64,000 nt of DNA from assembly GCF_014207095.1 (NCBI RefSeq), contig NZ_JACHBG010000022.1, positions 23,292-87,291 of the forward strand. Reading direction: 5' to 3'. How positions within the stretch are numbered: the first letter of the stretch is position 1; the number at the start of each line of letters is the position of its first letter. Below, one piece after another: positions 1-11,914 of the stretch. The translations under genes and the position numbers were made by a program. This stretch comes from Martinezella lusitana (lineage in GTDB: Bacteria > Pseudomonadota > Alphaproteobacteria > Rhizobiales > Rhizobiaceae). The notes under the pieces were generated by a model. The model had not been told where the DNA came from, searched no databases, and saw nothing but the letters and a program-made list of their open reading frames with translations.

Positions 1-36
1 GAACGGCCGGATGAAATCTCAGAAAGGACCAGTCAC

Positions 37-2757
<2,721 letters not shown>

Positions 2758-2786
2758 GACTTCGTTCCTTTTGGAGAATCAATTGG

Positions 2787-2818
2787 ATGCCGCCCTCAGG
2801 GCGGCATTTTTCGTTTTT
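2787..2818 (+). terminator. Intrinsic terminator of secA
   Basis: A perfect 9-bp stem (2787-2795 with 2799-2807, 3-nt loop, GC-rich) is followed directly by a T-rich tract to 2818. It lies 30 bp after the secA stop codon. Confidence 0.85.
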
Positions 2819-2931
2819 GGAACGACCCTTCGCCCCGTTGCTTTCGAAGGATTGAAAGAACCTATTCTTAACCCTCCTCTGCCAAGACTATCGTGAGGTT
2901 CGGATCATATTTAAAGTATTGCGTGTTGATC

Positions 2932-4350
2932 ATGGCGGTCTTTCAAACAGCGGAGAGAATGCTGCCGTCCGCATTGCGGGCTGTAGCGACGCCATATCTG
3001 CGCAAACTTGCCAACATCCTTACCAGCAACGATGAAAAAGCCGTTTCGCAGCGCATGGCGCTGATCGCCTTCACCATCCGCATCGTCGGCGCCGCCCTCG
3101 CCTTCTTGTCGCAGATCATTCTCGCCCGCCTGATGGGCCGCTTCGACTATGGCGTCTTCGTCTTCGTCTGGGTGCTGATGATCCTGTTCGGCAACCTTGC
3201 CTGTCTCGGCTTTCCGACCGCGATCATCCGCTTCCTGCCGCAATATGATGCAAGAGGCGACCATGCCGCCCTTCGCGGGCTGAACACGACGGCGCGCCTG
3301 TTCGTCGTCGGGCTTTCGGGCGCGCTGGCACTGCTCGGAGCCGCTCTGGCCTATGCCCTGCGCGGCACGATCGAGCACTATTATCTCACGCCGATCCTGC
3401 TTGGCCTTATCGCCGTGCCTATGATCGCGCTCGGGGACGTTCTCGACGGCACCGCCCGCGCCAAGCATTGGCCGATCATGGCACTGAGCCCGACCTTCCT
3501 CATCCGCCCGTCGCTGATCCTGCTGTTCATGGTCATCGCCGTTCTGGCCGGTGCGCCGCGGGACGCCATCACGGCCATGATGGCTGCAGTGGCCGGTGCC
3601 TTTACCAGCGTCCTGCTTCAGTACCTCGCCGTTACCTTCCGTCTGCGCCGCCACTATCCGAACGGCGCGCGGACCATCGAGTTCAAGGCCTGGCTGTCCG
3701 TCGCCTTCCCGATATTTCTGGTTGAAGGCGTCGGCTATCTCTTCACCAATTCCGATGTCATCGTCGTCGGGATCTTTCTCGATCCGGACGAGGTCGCCGT
3801 CTACTTCGCCGCGGCCAAGACCATGGCTCTGGTGCATTTCATCTATTTCGCCGTCAAGGCCGCCATCGGCCCGCGCTTTGCGGCCATCATGGCCGAGAAG
3901 GACCAGACAAAACTGGCCGCCTTCGCCACCGAGGCAACCCGCTGGACCTTCTTTCCGGCCCTCGCCATCGGCCTCACGGTCTTGGCCGCAGGCCAGCTGC
4001 TGCTGTCGCTCTTCGGCTCTGCCTTCACGGAAGGGCAGATCGTCATGGCTATCCTTCTCGCCGGCATTCTTGCGAAAGCGCTGGTCGGTCCAGCCGAGGT
4101 ATTGTTGACCATGGCAGACAAGCAGATGATCTGCGTCTATCTCTATGCCGCTGCGCTCGGCGCCAATATCGGCCTGAACGTCATCCTGATCCCTCGTTTC
4201 GGCATCGAAGGCGCCGCCATGGCTGGAGCCGCTGCCATGGCGCTCGAAGCCTTGCTCCTGCACATTGCCGTGCGCAAAACGCTCGGCATTACACTTTTCG
4301 CCCTCATTCGCCGCCCAGCGGTGCCATCGACAACACACGGGGCCCCCTAA
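2932..4350 (+). CDS. Wzx/MATE-like polysaccharide flippase (oligosaccharide exporter family)
   Basis: An integral membrane protein of about 472 aa with some 12 hydrophobic segments spread along its length. It resembles the polysaccharide-export/Wzx group of the MOP flippase superfamily, which moves lipid-linked oligosaccharides across the inner membrane. An in-frame GTG at 2893 would add 13 residues; the ATG at 2932 is preferred. Four bases after the stop codon (TAA, 4348-4350) the next gene starts at 4354, so it is almost certainly cotranscribed with the BioF2-like acyltransferase. No glycosyltransferase or polymerase gene is nearby, so the exported glycan cannot be named. The family assignment is good; the substrate is unknown. 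Confidence 0.8.
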   Translation: MAVFQTAERMLPSALRAVATPYLRKLANILTSNDEKAVSQRMALIAFTIRIVGAALAFLSQIILARLMGRFDYGVFVFVWVLMILFGNLACLGFPTAIIRFLPQYDARGDHAALRGLNTTARLFVVGLSGALALLGAALAYALRGTIEHYYLTPILLGLIAVPMIALGDVLDGTARAKHWPIMALSPTFLIRPSLILLFMVIAVLAGAPRDAITAMMAAVAGAFTSVLLQYLAVTFRLRRHYPNGARTIEFKAWLSVAFPIFLVEGVGYLFTNSDVIVVGIFLDPDEVAVYFAAAKTMALVHFIYFAVKAAIGPRFAAIMAEKDQTKLAAFATEATRWTFFPALAIGLTVLAAGQLLLSLFGSAFTEGQIVMAILLAGILAKALVGPAEVLLTMADKQMICVYLYAAALGANIGLNVILIPRFGIEGAAMAGAAAMALEALLLHIAVRKTLGITLFALIRRPAVPSTTHGAP

Positions 4351-4353
4351 ATC

Positions 4354-5625
4354 ATGACGCGCCCTCCTTATACCCAAACGACCGACAGCCAGGTCAATGC
4401 TCTGACGCACACACTCGCAGCGCTGCACTTCGAAACGCCGAAGGCCGAAGCGAGGGTCGAGGTTGGCCGGTCCGGCCGTGAGCTTTGCCTCTACCCCGGC
4501 AAGCTCGGTTATGAATTGCAGGACGAACTGGACTTTCTATCCAATCGCGCCATGGAGCCGAACGTCTTCTTCTCCGGTCGTTTTCTGGCGCCCGCCATGC
4601 CCCGTCTGGAGGACCGCCACGTCCGTCTGGCCCTGATGCGCGACAATAGCAGCACCCGCAGCCGTATCCGCCTGCTGATGCCGTTTACGGTCGACAAGCC
4701 GGGCTTTGCGATCGGCCCCTCGATCATTCGCATCTGGTCCAACTCCTTCGGCCCTCTGGGCACGCCGCTTGTCGATGCCGAGGATGCAGGGGAAACGCTC
4801 GACAATCTCTTCGAAGGGCTCGCACGGCCTGAGTTGCGCCTGCCGACGGCGCTCGTATTGCCCGACCTGCGCTTGAACGGCCGCTTTGCGCAGATGGCCA
4901 AGGTCGTGGCCATCGGCCGCAACCTGCCCTTCGCCGTTGCAAACCCCTTCCAGCGTCCCATGCTCGACAGTAACGAGGATGCTATCGCATACCTGAAGCG
5001 GACCATTTCCAATGCGCACCTGCGCGAAATGCGCCGGCAATGGCGGCTGCTGGAAAACCAGGGCGACGTCTCCTACAATGTCGCGCGCCAAGCCCGTGAC
5101 ATTCACCTGCGTATGGAGGAATTCCTGGCGCTGGAGGCAAGCGGCTGGAAAGGCAAGAAACGCACGGCTCTGGTCACGGATCGCCACCACGCCGCATTCG
5201 CCCGCGAAGCCATCTCCAATCTCGCGGCGATCGACGCCGTTCGTATTCACACGATCGATCTGAACGGCAAGGCCATCGCCTCGATGATCGTGCTGATCAT
5301 GGGCGGCGAGGCCTATACCTGGAAGACGGCCTATGACGAGGCCTATGCCCGCTATTCGCCGGGCAAGCTTCTGATGGGAGAATTGACGGAATGGCACCTC
5401 GACGACGCCAACGTCGTCCGGTCCGATTCCTGCGCCATCGCGGATCATCCGATCATGAGCCGCTTCTGGCATGAGCGTGAGGACATGGGCACCCTGATCA
5501 TCGGCCTGACGCCGAACGGCGACCGCGATATCAGACAGATCACCACACAGCTGCACATGTACCGCAGCACCCGCAACATGGCGAAACTGCTGCGCGAAAA
5601 GATCCTGTCGCTGACGAAGCGCTAG
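4354..5625 (+). CDS. BioF2-like GNAT acyltransferase (CelD/FemAB-like)
   Basis: A 423-aa soluble protein with the look of the BioF2-like acetyltransferase domain (Acetyltransf_6), seen in proteins tied to exopolysaccharide or cellulose synthesis. The core includes a stretch in which an arginine-rich helix (LREMRRQWRLL, about residues 221-231) precedes a lysine-rich SGWKGKKRTAL segment and a KTAYDEAYARYSPGKLLM segment, all typical of this family. It is translationally close to the upstream flippase, which suggests acyl modification of the exported glycan, but this is inference. Its TAG stop codon coincides with the first three bases of a palindromic repeat. Confidence 0.7.
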   Translation: MTRPPYTQTTDSQVNALTHTLAALHFETPKAEARVEVGRSGRELCLYPGKLGYELQDELDFLSNRAMEPNVFFSGRFLAPAMPRLEDRHVRLALMRDNSSTRSRIRLLMPFTVDKPGFAIGPSIIRIWSNSFGPLGTPLVDAEDAGETLDNLFEGLARPELRLPTALVLPDLRLNGRFAQMAKVVAIGRNLPFAVANPFQRPMLDSNEDAIAYLKRTISNAHLREMRRQWRLLENQGDVSYNVARQARDIHLRMEEFLALEASGWKGKKRTALVTDRHHAAFAREAISNLAAIDAVRIHTIDLNGKAIASMIVLIMGGEAYTWKTAYDEAYARYSPGKLLMGELTEWHLDDANVVRSDSCAIADHPIMSRFWHEREDMGTLIIGLTPNGDRDIRQITTQLHMYRSTRNMAKLLREKILSLTKR

Positions 5626-5700
5626 AGTGTTTCCAGGAAAAGCACCCAGCGTTTCCCAGCGCGAAATACGCAGGAAAACGACGGGATAGAACGTCCTTGC
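5623..5700 (+). repeat. Rhizobial intergenic palindromic element, copy A
   Basis: Starts TAGAGTGTTTCCAGGAAAAGC and contains the CAGGAAAA and TAGAACG blocks shared with the other copies at 17814, 18137, 26885, 29855, 37165, 46240 and 61012. It begins on the stop codon of the acyltransferase gene. Confidence 0.65.
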
Positions 5701-5728
5701 ACGCTCATCGGAACCTACGAGGGTCGCG

Positions 5729-7375
5729 CTAACTTTCGGCGTGTAGGACTTCTTCGGTCGCCCGCTCGCGCAGCAGGCGGCGGATGACCTTGCCTGAGGT
5801 GGTCAGCGGCAATGCATCGACGAATTCGATTTCGCGCGGATACTCATGCATCGAGAGCCGCGTTTTCACCCAGTCGCGGATTTCGGCGGCCAATACCTCG
5901 CTCGGCTCGCGGCCAGGCACGAGAACGACATAGGCCTTGACGATTTCGGTTCGCACCGCATCCGGCTTGCCCACCGCCGCGGCAAGCTGCACGGCCGGAT
6001 GGCCGCCAAGGCAATCTTCAATCTCGCTAGGCCCGATACGATAGCCGGACGAGGTGATGACATCGTCATCGCGGCCGACGAAGGAAATATAGCCATCCGC
6101 ATCCTGCCGGCCGATATCGCCGGTCAGCAGCCAATCATTGGCGAATTTCGCCTCCGTCGCCGCCTCGTTCTGCCAATAGCCCAGGAACATCACTGGATCG
6201 GGCCGCTTGATGGCGATTTGCCCGCTCTCCCCAATGGGAACCTCGACGCCATCGGCATCGACGATCGCCACACGGTGGCCGGGCGCGGCTTTCCCCGTCG
6301 CTCCGGCGCGGCTGACGCCGAAGACTTCGCTGGAGGCGAGCACGAAATTGCACTCCGTCTGGCCGAAAAACTCGTTGACGCTGACACCGAGCACCGAGCG
6401 CGCCCATTCGAAGGTTTCGCGGCCTAGCGCCTCGCCTGCCGAGCCGATGGTGCGAAGCTTGAGGTCGTAGCGGGCTCGCGGGTTGTCGACAGCCTTTAGC
6501 AGTCGCAGCGCCGTTGGCGGGATAAAGGCATTGCGCACCTCCATTTCGGCCATGATGCGGAAGGCCATATGCGGATCGAACTTCTGCGCCGGTGAGGAAA
6601 CGACGGGAACGCCAAGCATAAGGCTCGGCAGAAGCGCATTCAGAAGGCCGCCAGCCCAGGCCCAGTCCGATGGCGTCCAGAGCCGGTCACCGGCCTTGGG
6701 AAGGCCTTCATGGGCAAACTGCATGCCCGGAATATGCCCCGGCAGCACACGATGGCCGTGCAGTGCGCCTTTGGGTGGCCCAGTCGTGCCGGAAGTGAAA
6801 ATCATCAACGCCGGATCGTCAGGGGCTGTATCCGCCACCTCGAAAAGAGGCGGGCATGCCGCTACCAGATCGGCAAAGCCGCAGATGCCATCTTCCGCAC
6901 CGTCGATACTGATGATCTGCGTCAACCCGGGCAGCCGGTCCCTGATCGGGCGCAGCCGATCGAGACCGAAGCGGTTGGTGACGATAGCTGATGCCCCCGA
7001 CGCCTGGAGCCGGTATTCCAGCGCCTCCGCACCGAACAGCAAGGCCAGCGGCAGTGCGATCGCCCCCATCTTGTAGATCGCCACATGTGCAACGACGGTC
7101 TCGAAGCTTTGCGGCAGCAGCAGCGCCACGCGGTCCCCGCGCCGCACACCAAGCGCCAAGAGTGCGTTGGCGAAAGACGCGGAACGGTCCCGCAACTCCC
7201 CATAGGTCATGGAAAAGTGATTGCCGTCCGGATTGAAATGTTGGAGGCAGACCCGATCGGGTTCACGTTCCGCCCAGGCATCGCAAACAGCATGTCCTAT
7301 GTTGAATTTCGCCGGAATCTCCCAACGAAAGTCACGATAGAGGGCTTCATAAGTATCTCGCGGGGGCAATTTCAT
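5729..7375 (-). CDS. AMP-forming acyl-CoA synthetase
   Basis: An adenylate-forming enzyme that would activate a carboxylic acid to its CoA thioester through an acyl-AMP intermediate. The 548-aa protein shows the P-loop signature FTSGTTGPPKG at about residues 193-203, the EFFGQTE adenine-binding segment near the middle, a GYRIGPSEIED hinge motif, and the C-terminal catalytic lysine motif TTSGKVIRR. The displayed upstream TTG at 7387 would add four residues; the ATG at 7375 is the better start, with a weak GGAA upstream. The acid substrate cannot be read from sequence; overall it is closer to acetyl/medium-chain synthetases than to long-chain FadD. Confidence 0.88.
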   Translation of the reverse strand: MKLPPRDTYEALYRDFRWEIPAKFNIGHAVCDAWAEREPDRVCLQHFNPDGNHFSMTYGELRDRSASFANALLALGVRRGDRVALLLPQSFETVVAHVAIYKMGAIALPLALLFGAEALEYRLQASGASAIVTNRFGLDRLRPIRDRLPGLTQIISIDGAEDGICGFADLVAACPPLFEVADTAPDDPALMIFTSGTTGPPKGALHGHRVLPGHIPGMQFAHEGLPKAGDRLWTPSDWAWAGGLLNALLPSLMLGVPVVSSPAQKFDPHMAFRIMAEMEVRNAFIPPTALRLLKAVDNPRARYDLKLRTIGSAGEALGRETFEWARSVLGVSVNEFFGQTECNFVLASSEVFGVSRAGATGKAAPGHRVAIVDADGVEVPIGESGQIAIKRPDPVMFLGYWQNEAATEAKFANDWLLTGDIGRQDADGYISFVGRDDDVITSSGYRIGPSEIEDCLGGHPAVQLAAAVGKPDAVRTEIVKAYVVLVPGREPSEVLAAEIRDWVKTRLSMHEYPREIEFVDALPLTTSGKVIRRLLRERATEEVLHAES

Positions 7376-7626
7376 GCGGAATTCCAAAAATGGTGCAGCG
7401 CAGCTAACACCTGTCGCCTCCAGGGTTCAAGGAAACATTTGAAATTGCCGTCTTCCCACGTGCGCGAATCGCCTTATTTATTGAAGAATACTTCGAAGCT
7501 CTTCACGAACCGATGCGTCCGCTGGCGGCGTTACCCGCCAATTTGCCTTTCGCGGCGCACCATTCCCATCGCCCTTCCGACGATGGGTCTCCTTGCATCA
7601 AATGATCGAATGGACGGAGAATATCG

Positions 7627-8607
7627 ATGGAATACGTAAAGTTTGGCAGGACCGGCCTTGAAGTCTCGCGCATCTGCCTGGGTTGCATGACCTATGGCGA
7701 TCCGAACAAGGGCACGCATGCCTGGTCGCTGAAGGAGGAGGACAGCCGTCCGCTGCTGCGCCAGGCGATCGAAGCCGGCATCAACTTCCTCGACACGGCC
7801 AACACCTATTCCGACGGCTCATCGGAGGAGATTGTCGGTCGCGCCATCAAGGATTTCGCACGGCGTGAGGATATCGTGCTCGCGACCAAGGTCTTCAACC
7901 GCATGCGACCCGGCCCGAACGGCGCCGGCCTGTCGCGCAAGGCGATCTTCGACGAGATCGACAACAGCCTGCGCCGCCTCGGCACCGACTATGTCGACCT
8001 CTACCAGATCCATCGCTGGGACTATACGACGCCGATCGACGAAACGCTCGAAGCACTGCATGATGTCGTCAAGGCCGGCAAGGCCCGCTACATCGGTGCT
8101 TCCTCCATGTACGCCTGGCAATTCGCCAAGGCGATTTACACCTCCCGCCTCAACGGCTGGACGGAGTTCGTCAGCATGCAGGACCACCTGAACCTGCTCT
8201 ACCGCGAAGAGGAGCGGGAAATGCTGCCCTTCTGCGAGGATCAGAAAATCGCCGTCATCCCCTGGAGCCCGCTCGCCCGCGGCCGCCTGACCCGCGACTG
8301 GGATGAGGCGACGGCCCGCACCCAATCCGACGAGTTCGGCAAGACGCTCTACACCCAGGCGCTGGAAGCCGACCGCAGGGTCGTCGATGCCGTCGGCGCT
8401 GTCGCAAAGGCACGCGGCATTCCGCGCGCCCGGGTCGCAACCGCCTGGGTTCTGCAAAAGAGCGCCGTCACCGCACCGATCGTCGGCGCCTCCAAGCCCG
8501 GCCACATCACGGATGCCGTGGCGTCGCTGGAGGTCAAACTCACGCCGGAGGAAATCGAGGCGCTGGAGAGCCCCTACGTTCCACATGGGGTCGCCGGGTT
8601 CAAGTGA
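7627..8607 (+). CDS. Aldo/keto reductase
   Basis: NADPH-dependent oxidoreductase of the AKR superfamily, 326 aa, full length. The catalytic tetrad is complete: D56, Y61, K88 and H129, the first two in a LDTANTYSDG context. A GGAG ribosome binding site lies at 7616-7619, seven bases before the ATG. A small leader hairpin (7565-7571 with 7581-7587) lies just upstream. It stands alone, divergent from the acyl-CoA synthetase gene with about 250 bp between starts. Carbonyl substrate unknown. Confidence 0.92.
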   Translation: MEYVKFGRTGLEVSRICLGCMTYGDPNKGTHAWSLKEEDSRPLLRQAIEAGINFLDTANTYSDGSSEEIVGRAIKDFARREDIVLATKVFNRMRPGPNGAGLSRKAIFDEIDNSLRRLGTDYVDLYQIHRWDYTTPIDETLEALHDVVKAGKARYIGASSMYAWQFAKAIYTSRLNGWTEFVSMQDHLNLLYREEEREMLPFCEDQKIAVIPWSPLARGRLTRDWDEATARTQSDEFGKTLYTQALEADRRVVDAVGAVAKARGIPRARVATAWVLQKSAVTAPIVGASKPGHITDAVASLEVKLTPEEIEALESPYVPHGVAGFK

Positions 8608-8783
8608 GGGCTTCGAGGGCGGCCAAGCAAGGGCAATGATGACGCATCGCCGCGCAGGGGCCCTCAGCCCAGCCCTCCGAAGTCGATTGAGCCCGCGGCA
8701 AATCGCGCAAAAGTGACTTCACGAGCAGGTCATAGTTGGGGCTTAACTGGATCGAGATTCCTTCCCCCCGAGGATGATATCCT

Positions 8784-9578
8784 ATGATCACAGTTCCCTT
8801 CGAAGCGCGGCGCTTTCAATCGACCGCGGCCTATTACCTGCGCTATCGCATCCCTTATCCGGACAGGCTGATTGCCCGTGTTGCCGAGCGCAGCGGCCTG
8901 AAAGCCGGCGATCGTGTGCTGGATCTCGGCTGCGGCCCCGGCCAGCTCGGGATCGCCTTTGCCCGGCTGCGGGGGGCAGCCGTTACGGCCATGGATCCGG
9001 AACCGGAAATGCTCGCCGAAGTCGAGGCCGGCGCGAAGAAGGCCGGCGTCGATGTCACCATTCGCCAAGGTTCCTCCTACGATCTCGGGCCTGATATCGG
9101 CGAACTGCACCTCTGCGTCATGGGCCGCTCCTTTCACTGGATGGACAGGCCGGCAACGCTTGAGGCGCTCGACAGGCTAATCGAGCCCGGCGGCGCCGTC
9201 GTGTTGTTCCATGACAAAAGTGTTCTGGCGGAGCCGGATTGGCGCGGGATCGTCGAGCTGCTGGCGGAAACCTACTCGCCCGAACGCAATGCCGACCGGC
9301 TGCTGCGCAAGAGCAAGGCATGGGCACCTCATGAGGCCATGCTGCTGGCCTCCCCCTTCCGCAATCTCGAGCGCATCGGCATCGTCTCGGAATATACAAG
9401 GGATATCGAGGACATCGTCGGCCGCGTCTTTTCGATGTCGTCAACCTCGCCACAGGCGCTCGGCGACAAGGCAGTCGATTTCGAGGCGGCGCTTCGTGAA
9501 AAGCTGCTTGCAGCCGCTCCCGATGGCAAATTCACGGAGATCGTCGAGGCGAACGGGCTGCTCGCGTTCCGCGATTGA
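8784..9578 (+). CDS. Class I SAM-dependent methyltransferase
   Basis: A 264-aa cytosolic protein with the SAM-binding motif I VLDLGCGPGQ at residues 45-54, an acidic motif II (AMDPEPEM) about 20 residues later, and a post-motif LHLCVMGRSFHWMD segment, typical of the Methyltransf_11 fold. The substrate is not evident. It is convergent with the downstream tetR gene, with a GC-rich hairpin in the 56-bp gap. Confidence 0.85.
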   Translation: MITVPFEARRFQSTAAYYLRYRIPYPDRLIARVAERSGLKAGDRVLDLGCGPGQLGIAFARLRGAAVTAMDPEPEMLAEVEAGAKKAGVDVTIRQGSSYDLGPDIGELHLCVMGRSFHWMDRPATLEALDRLIEPGGAVVLFHDKSVLAEPDWRGIVELLAETYSPERNADRLLRKSKAWAPHEAMLLASPFRNLERIGIVSEYTRDIEDIVGRVFSMSSTSPQALGDKAVDFEAALREKLLAAAPDGKFTEIVEANGLLAFRD

Positions 9579-9588
9579 ACTTGTGGGT

Positions 9589-9623
9589 GCGGAGCGGTGG
9601 GGCGAAACCTCTCGCTGCTCCGC
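9589..9623. terminator. Hairpin between convergent methyltransferase and tetR genes
   Basis: A 7-bp perfect GC-rich outer stem (9589-9595 with 9617-9623) sits in the gap between two convergent genes. There is no strong T-tract, so terminator function is inferred from position. Confidence 0.4.
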
Positions 9624-9634
9624 TCGTCGCCAGC

Positions 9635-10237
9635 CTAAGCCTCGCTCTTGTCCGACTCGTTCGTACCCGGCTGCGGCGTCAACTCCTGCCGGGTTGCCGC
9701 CAGAAACTCTTGCGACAGCTCCGGACTATCCATCGCCCGCGCCAGAATGACGGCACCGACCATGGCCGAGAGGCTGGCGAACGCCTTGCGCCGTCGATCC
9801 TCGGGGGTTTCGCCCGGCACGATATCCTCCAGCACCTCTACCAATCCGATGAGGCCGCCGGTGAAGGTGGATTGCATTTCCGGGCCGTGGCGGCTGACCT
9901 CTTGCGTCAGCGCCGCAAAGACGCAGCCCGTTGCGTGTTCGACGACATTGCGGTGAGAGAGATAATGGGCCAGCAGCGCTTCCAGCGGCTGCTCGGGTGA
10001 GCTCGCCGCCACCTGCTTCCAGCGCTCCAGCGAGCGTGCCACCAGCGCCTTGCTCGCCTCGCAGGCAAGCTCGTCCTTCGAATCGAAATGGCCATAGAAG
10101 CCGCCATGCGTCAGCCCCGCCGCCTTCATGATTTCGGCGACGCCAATGCCGTCAAAACCCTTCTCGCGGAAAAGCTCACCTGCCACGGCAAGGATCTTTT
10201 CGCGATTCTCAGCGAATTTTTCCCGGCTCACTCTCAT
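9635..10237 (-). CDS. TetR/AcrR-family transcriptional regulator
   Basis: A 200-aa repressor with an N-terminal TetR helix-turn-helix (residues about 8-55, including FREKGFDGIGVAEIMKAAGLTHGGFYGHFDSKDEL) and a C-terminal ligand-binding domain. The start is ATG at 10237, with a GGAG about eight bases upstream; a TTG at 10240 would add one residue. It is divergent from an MFS transporter gene, and the gap carries two similar 14-bp palindromes that are plausible operators. By analogy with other divergent TetR-exporter pairs it probably represses the transporter and itself; the ligand is unknown. Confidence 0.9.
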   Translation of the reverse strand: MRVSREKFAENREKILAVAGELFREKGFDGIGVAEIMKAAGLTHGGFYGHFDSKDELACEASKALVARSLERWKQVAASSPEQPLEALLAHYLSHRNVVEHATGCVFAALTQEVSRHGPEMQSTFTGGLIGLVEVLEDIVPGETPEDRRRKAFASLSAMVGAVILARAMDSPELSQEFLAATRQELTPQPGTNESDKSEA

Positions 10238-10283
10238 CAAAAAACTCCATCAGGGCATCAATAAATCTGTATTGACAATTTAC

Positions 10284-10297
10284 ATGATGACCATCAT
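10284..10297. promoter_or_regulatory. Candidate TetR operator 1
   Basis: A perfect palindrome ATGATG-AC-CATCAT. It shares the ATGAT...ATCAT frame with operator 2, centred 29 bp away, and overlaps the region just downstream of a TTGACA hexamer at 10272-10277. Confidence 0.55.
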
Positions 10298-10312
10298 CAA
10301 TACAAAACAAAT

Positions 10313-10326
10313 ATGATAGCAATCAT
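10313..10326. promoter_or_regulatory. Candidate TetR operator 2
   Basis: A palindrome ATGAT-AGCA-ATCAT matching operator 1. Together the outer flanks form a perfect 11-bp inverted repeat (ATTTACATGAT and ATCATGTAAAT) spanning both sites. Confidence 0.55.
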
Positions 10327-10472
10327 GTAAATGCCTTTGCACAAACGTTCAAGCCGGGAGAACGGCAAGACGCTAGAAGCGGATACGGTACCCCCTGGCC
10401 GTCCGTGATCTCGCGCTCTCGCAGCGACCCCGTACCAGACGTCAAGCCACACAACCTATCGGAACGCAGCTC

Positions 10473-11771
10473 ATGGTTTCCACTGCCCTTGCTTCGACGC
10501 TCGCCCGGCGCAACATCCACTATGGATGGGTCGTCGTCGCCGCCACTTTCCTCACCATGCTCGTCACGGCCGGCGCCATGGGCGCACCTGGCGTGCTCAT
10601 CAAGCCGCTGGAAGACGAGTTCGGCTGGAGCACATCCTCCATTTCGTCGGCCCTCGCCGTCCGCCTCGTTCTGTTCGGCCTGATGGGGCCTTTCGCCGCC
10701 GCCTTCATGAACCATTTCGGCATACGCAAGGTCATCGTCTTTGCGCTGGCGACCATCTGCGTCGGCTTCATCGGCTCGCTCTATATGACGCAGGTCTGGC
10801 AGCTGCTTTTGTGCTGGGGCATCATCATCGGCTTCGGCACCGGCCTCACCGCCATGGTGCTGGCGGCAACCGTGTCGACGCGCTGGTTCACCAAGCATCG
10901 CGGCCTCGTCATCGGCATGCTTTCGGCAAGCTCTGCCACCGGACAGCTCGTCTTCCTGCCGCTGATGGCGGAACTGACGACACGCTACGGCTGGCGCACC
11001 ACGGTGCTTTTCGTCTGCGGCATGATCGTCGTCGCCGCCTTGATCGTGCTGCTTTTGATGCGCGACCGCCCCTCGGACGTCAATCTGCCGCTGGTCGGCG
11101 AGGTCCACATCACCCCCCCACCGGCGGCCACAAGGAACCTGGGGGCTGCGCTCGCCTCACCGCTCGCCATTCTGCGGGAAGTTTCCACGACCTCGACCTT
11201 CTGGATCCTGTTTGCCACCTTCTTCATCTGCGGTCTGTCGACCAACGGCCTCATCCAGACGCATTTCGTCACCCTCTGCGGCGATTTCGGCATCGTGCCG
11301 GTGGCGGCCGCCAGCGTTCTCGCCGTCATGGGCATCTTCGATTTCTTCGGCACAATCGGCTCCGGCTGGCTTTCCGACCGCTTCGACAATCGCTGGCTGC
11401 TCTTCTGGTACTATGGCCTGCGTGGCCTGTCGCTAGTCTACCTGCCCTTCAGCAACTTCACCTTCTACGGCCTGTCGATCTTCGCCGTCTTCTATGGCCT
11501 CGACTGGATCGCCACCGTACCGCCGACCGTCAAGATCGCCGCCGACCGTTTTGGCCGCGAAAAGGCCGGCCTCGTCTTCGGCTGGGTCTTTGCCGGCCAT
11601 CAGCTGGGTGCGGCCACCGCCGCCTATGGCGCCGGCCTCACCCGCACGGAGCTGAACACCTACCTGCCCGCCTTCTTCGTCGCCGGCGCCTTCTGCCTGC
11701 TCGCCGCGATCCTCGCGATCACGCTGCAAAAGTCCGGCTCCACCAGCAAAGGCCCGGCTATGGCTCACTGA
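10473..11771 (+). CDS. Major facilitator superfamily transporter
   Basis: A 432-aa integral membrane protein with about 12 hydrophobic helices in two six-helix halves and a charged central loop (about residues 195-230). It belongs to the oxalate/formate antiporter-like or monocarboxylate-like MFS branch, judging by the IHYGWVVV start and the GAPGVLIKPLEDEFGWS segment; this subfamily placement is from recall. It is divergent from a TetR regulator and is the probable target of that regulator. Substrate unknown. Confidence 0.88.
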   Translation: MVSTALASTLARRNIHYGWVVVAATFLTMLVTAGAMGAPGVLIKPLEDEFGWSTSSISSALAVRLVLFGLMGPFAAAFMNHFGIRKVIVFALATICVGFIGSLYMTQVWQLLLCWGIIIGFGTGLTAMVLAATVSTRWFTKHRGLVIGMLSASSATGQLVFLPLMAELTTRYGWRTTVLFVCGMIVVAALIVLLLMRDRPSDVNLPLVGEVHITPPPAATRNLGAALASPLAILREVSTTSTFWILFATFFICGLSTNGLIQTHFVTLCGDFGIVPVAAASVLAVMGIFDFFGTIGSGWLSDRFDNRWLLFWYYGLRGLSLVYLPFSNFTFYGLSIFAVFYGLDWIATVPPTVKIAADRFGREKAGLVFGWVFAGHQLGAATAAYGAGLTRTELNTYLPAFFVAGAFCLLAAILAITLQKSGSTSKGPAMAH

Positions 11772-11789
11772 GCTTCACGCGGCAAAAAA

Positions 11790-11815
11790 CCCATGGCGCC
11801 CACCTGCGCCATGGG
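11790..11815. terminator. Hairpin downstream of MFS gene
   Basis: A perfect 10-bp stem (11790-11799 with 11806-11815, 6-nt loop). A run of six A precedes it, so the U-tract is on the minus-strand reading; termination of the plus-strand transcript is less certain. Confidence 0.45.
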
Positions 11816-11914
11816 CCAAACCGCAACCCTGCGGAAACACTCGCAATATCTGCCGCACCCGGCTTGCGCGCCGAGCCGATCACATGCTAGACAGCCGCCT
11901 CGTCATGATCCGTT

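Noticed and set aside
2911..4428. Minus-strand ORF of 505 codons opposite the flippase
   Set aside because: Antisense shadow of a membrane protein gene: charged and low in hydrophobic content, with no recognisable motif.
10526..11890. Plus-strand ORF of 454 codons overlapping the MFS gene in another frame
   Set aside because: Longer than the MFS gene, but its product is arginine- and histidine-rich without hydrophobic helices, whereas the other frame encodes a clear 12-helix transporter. It is a high-GC shadow.
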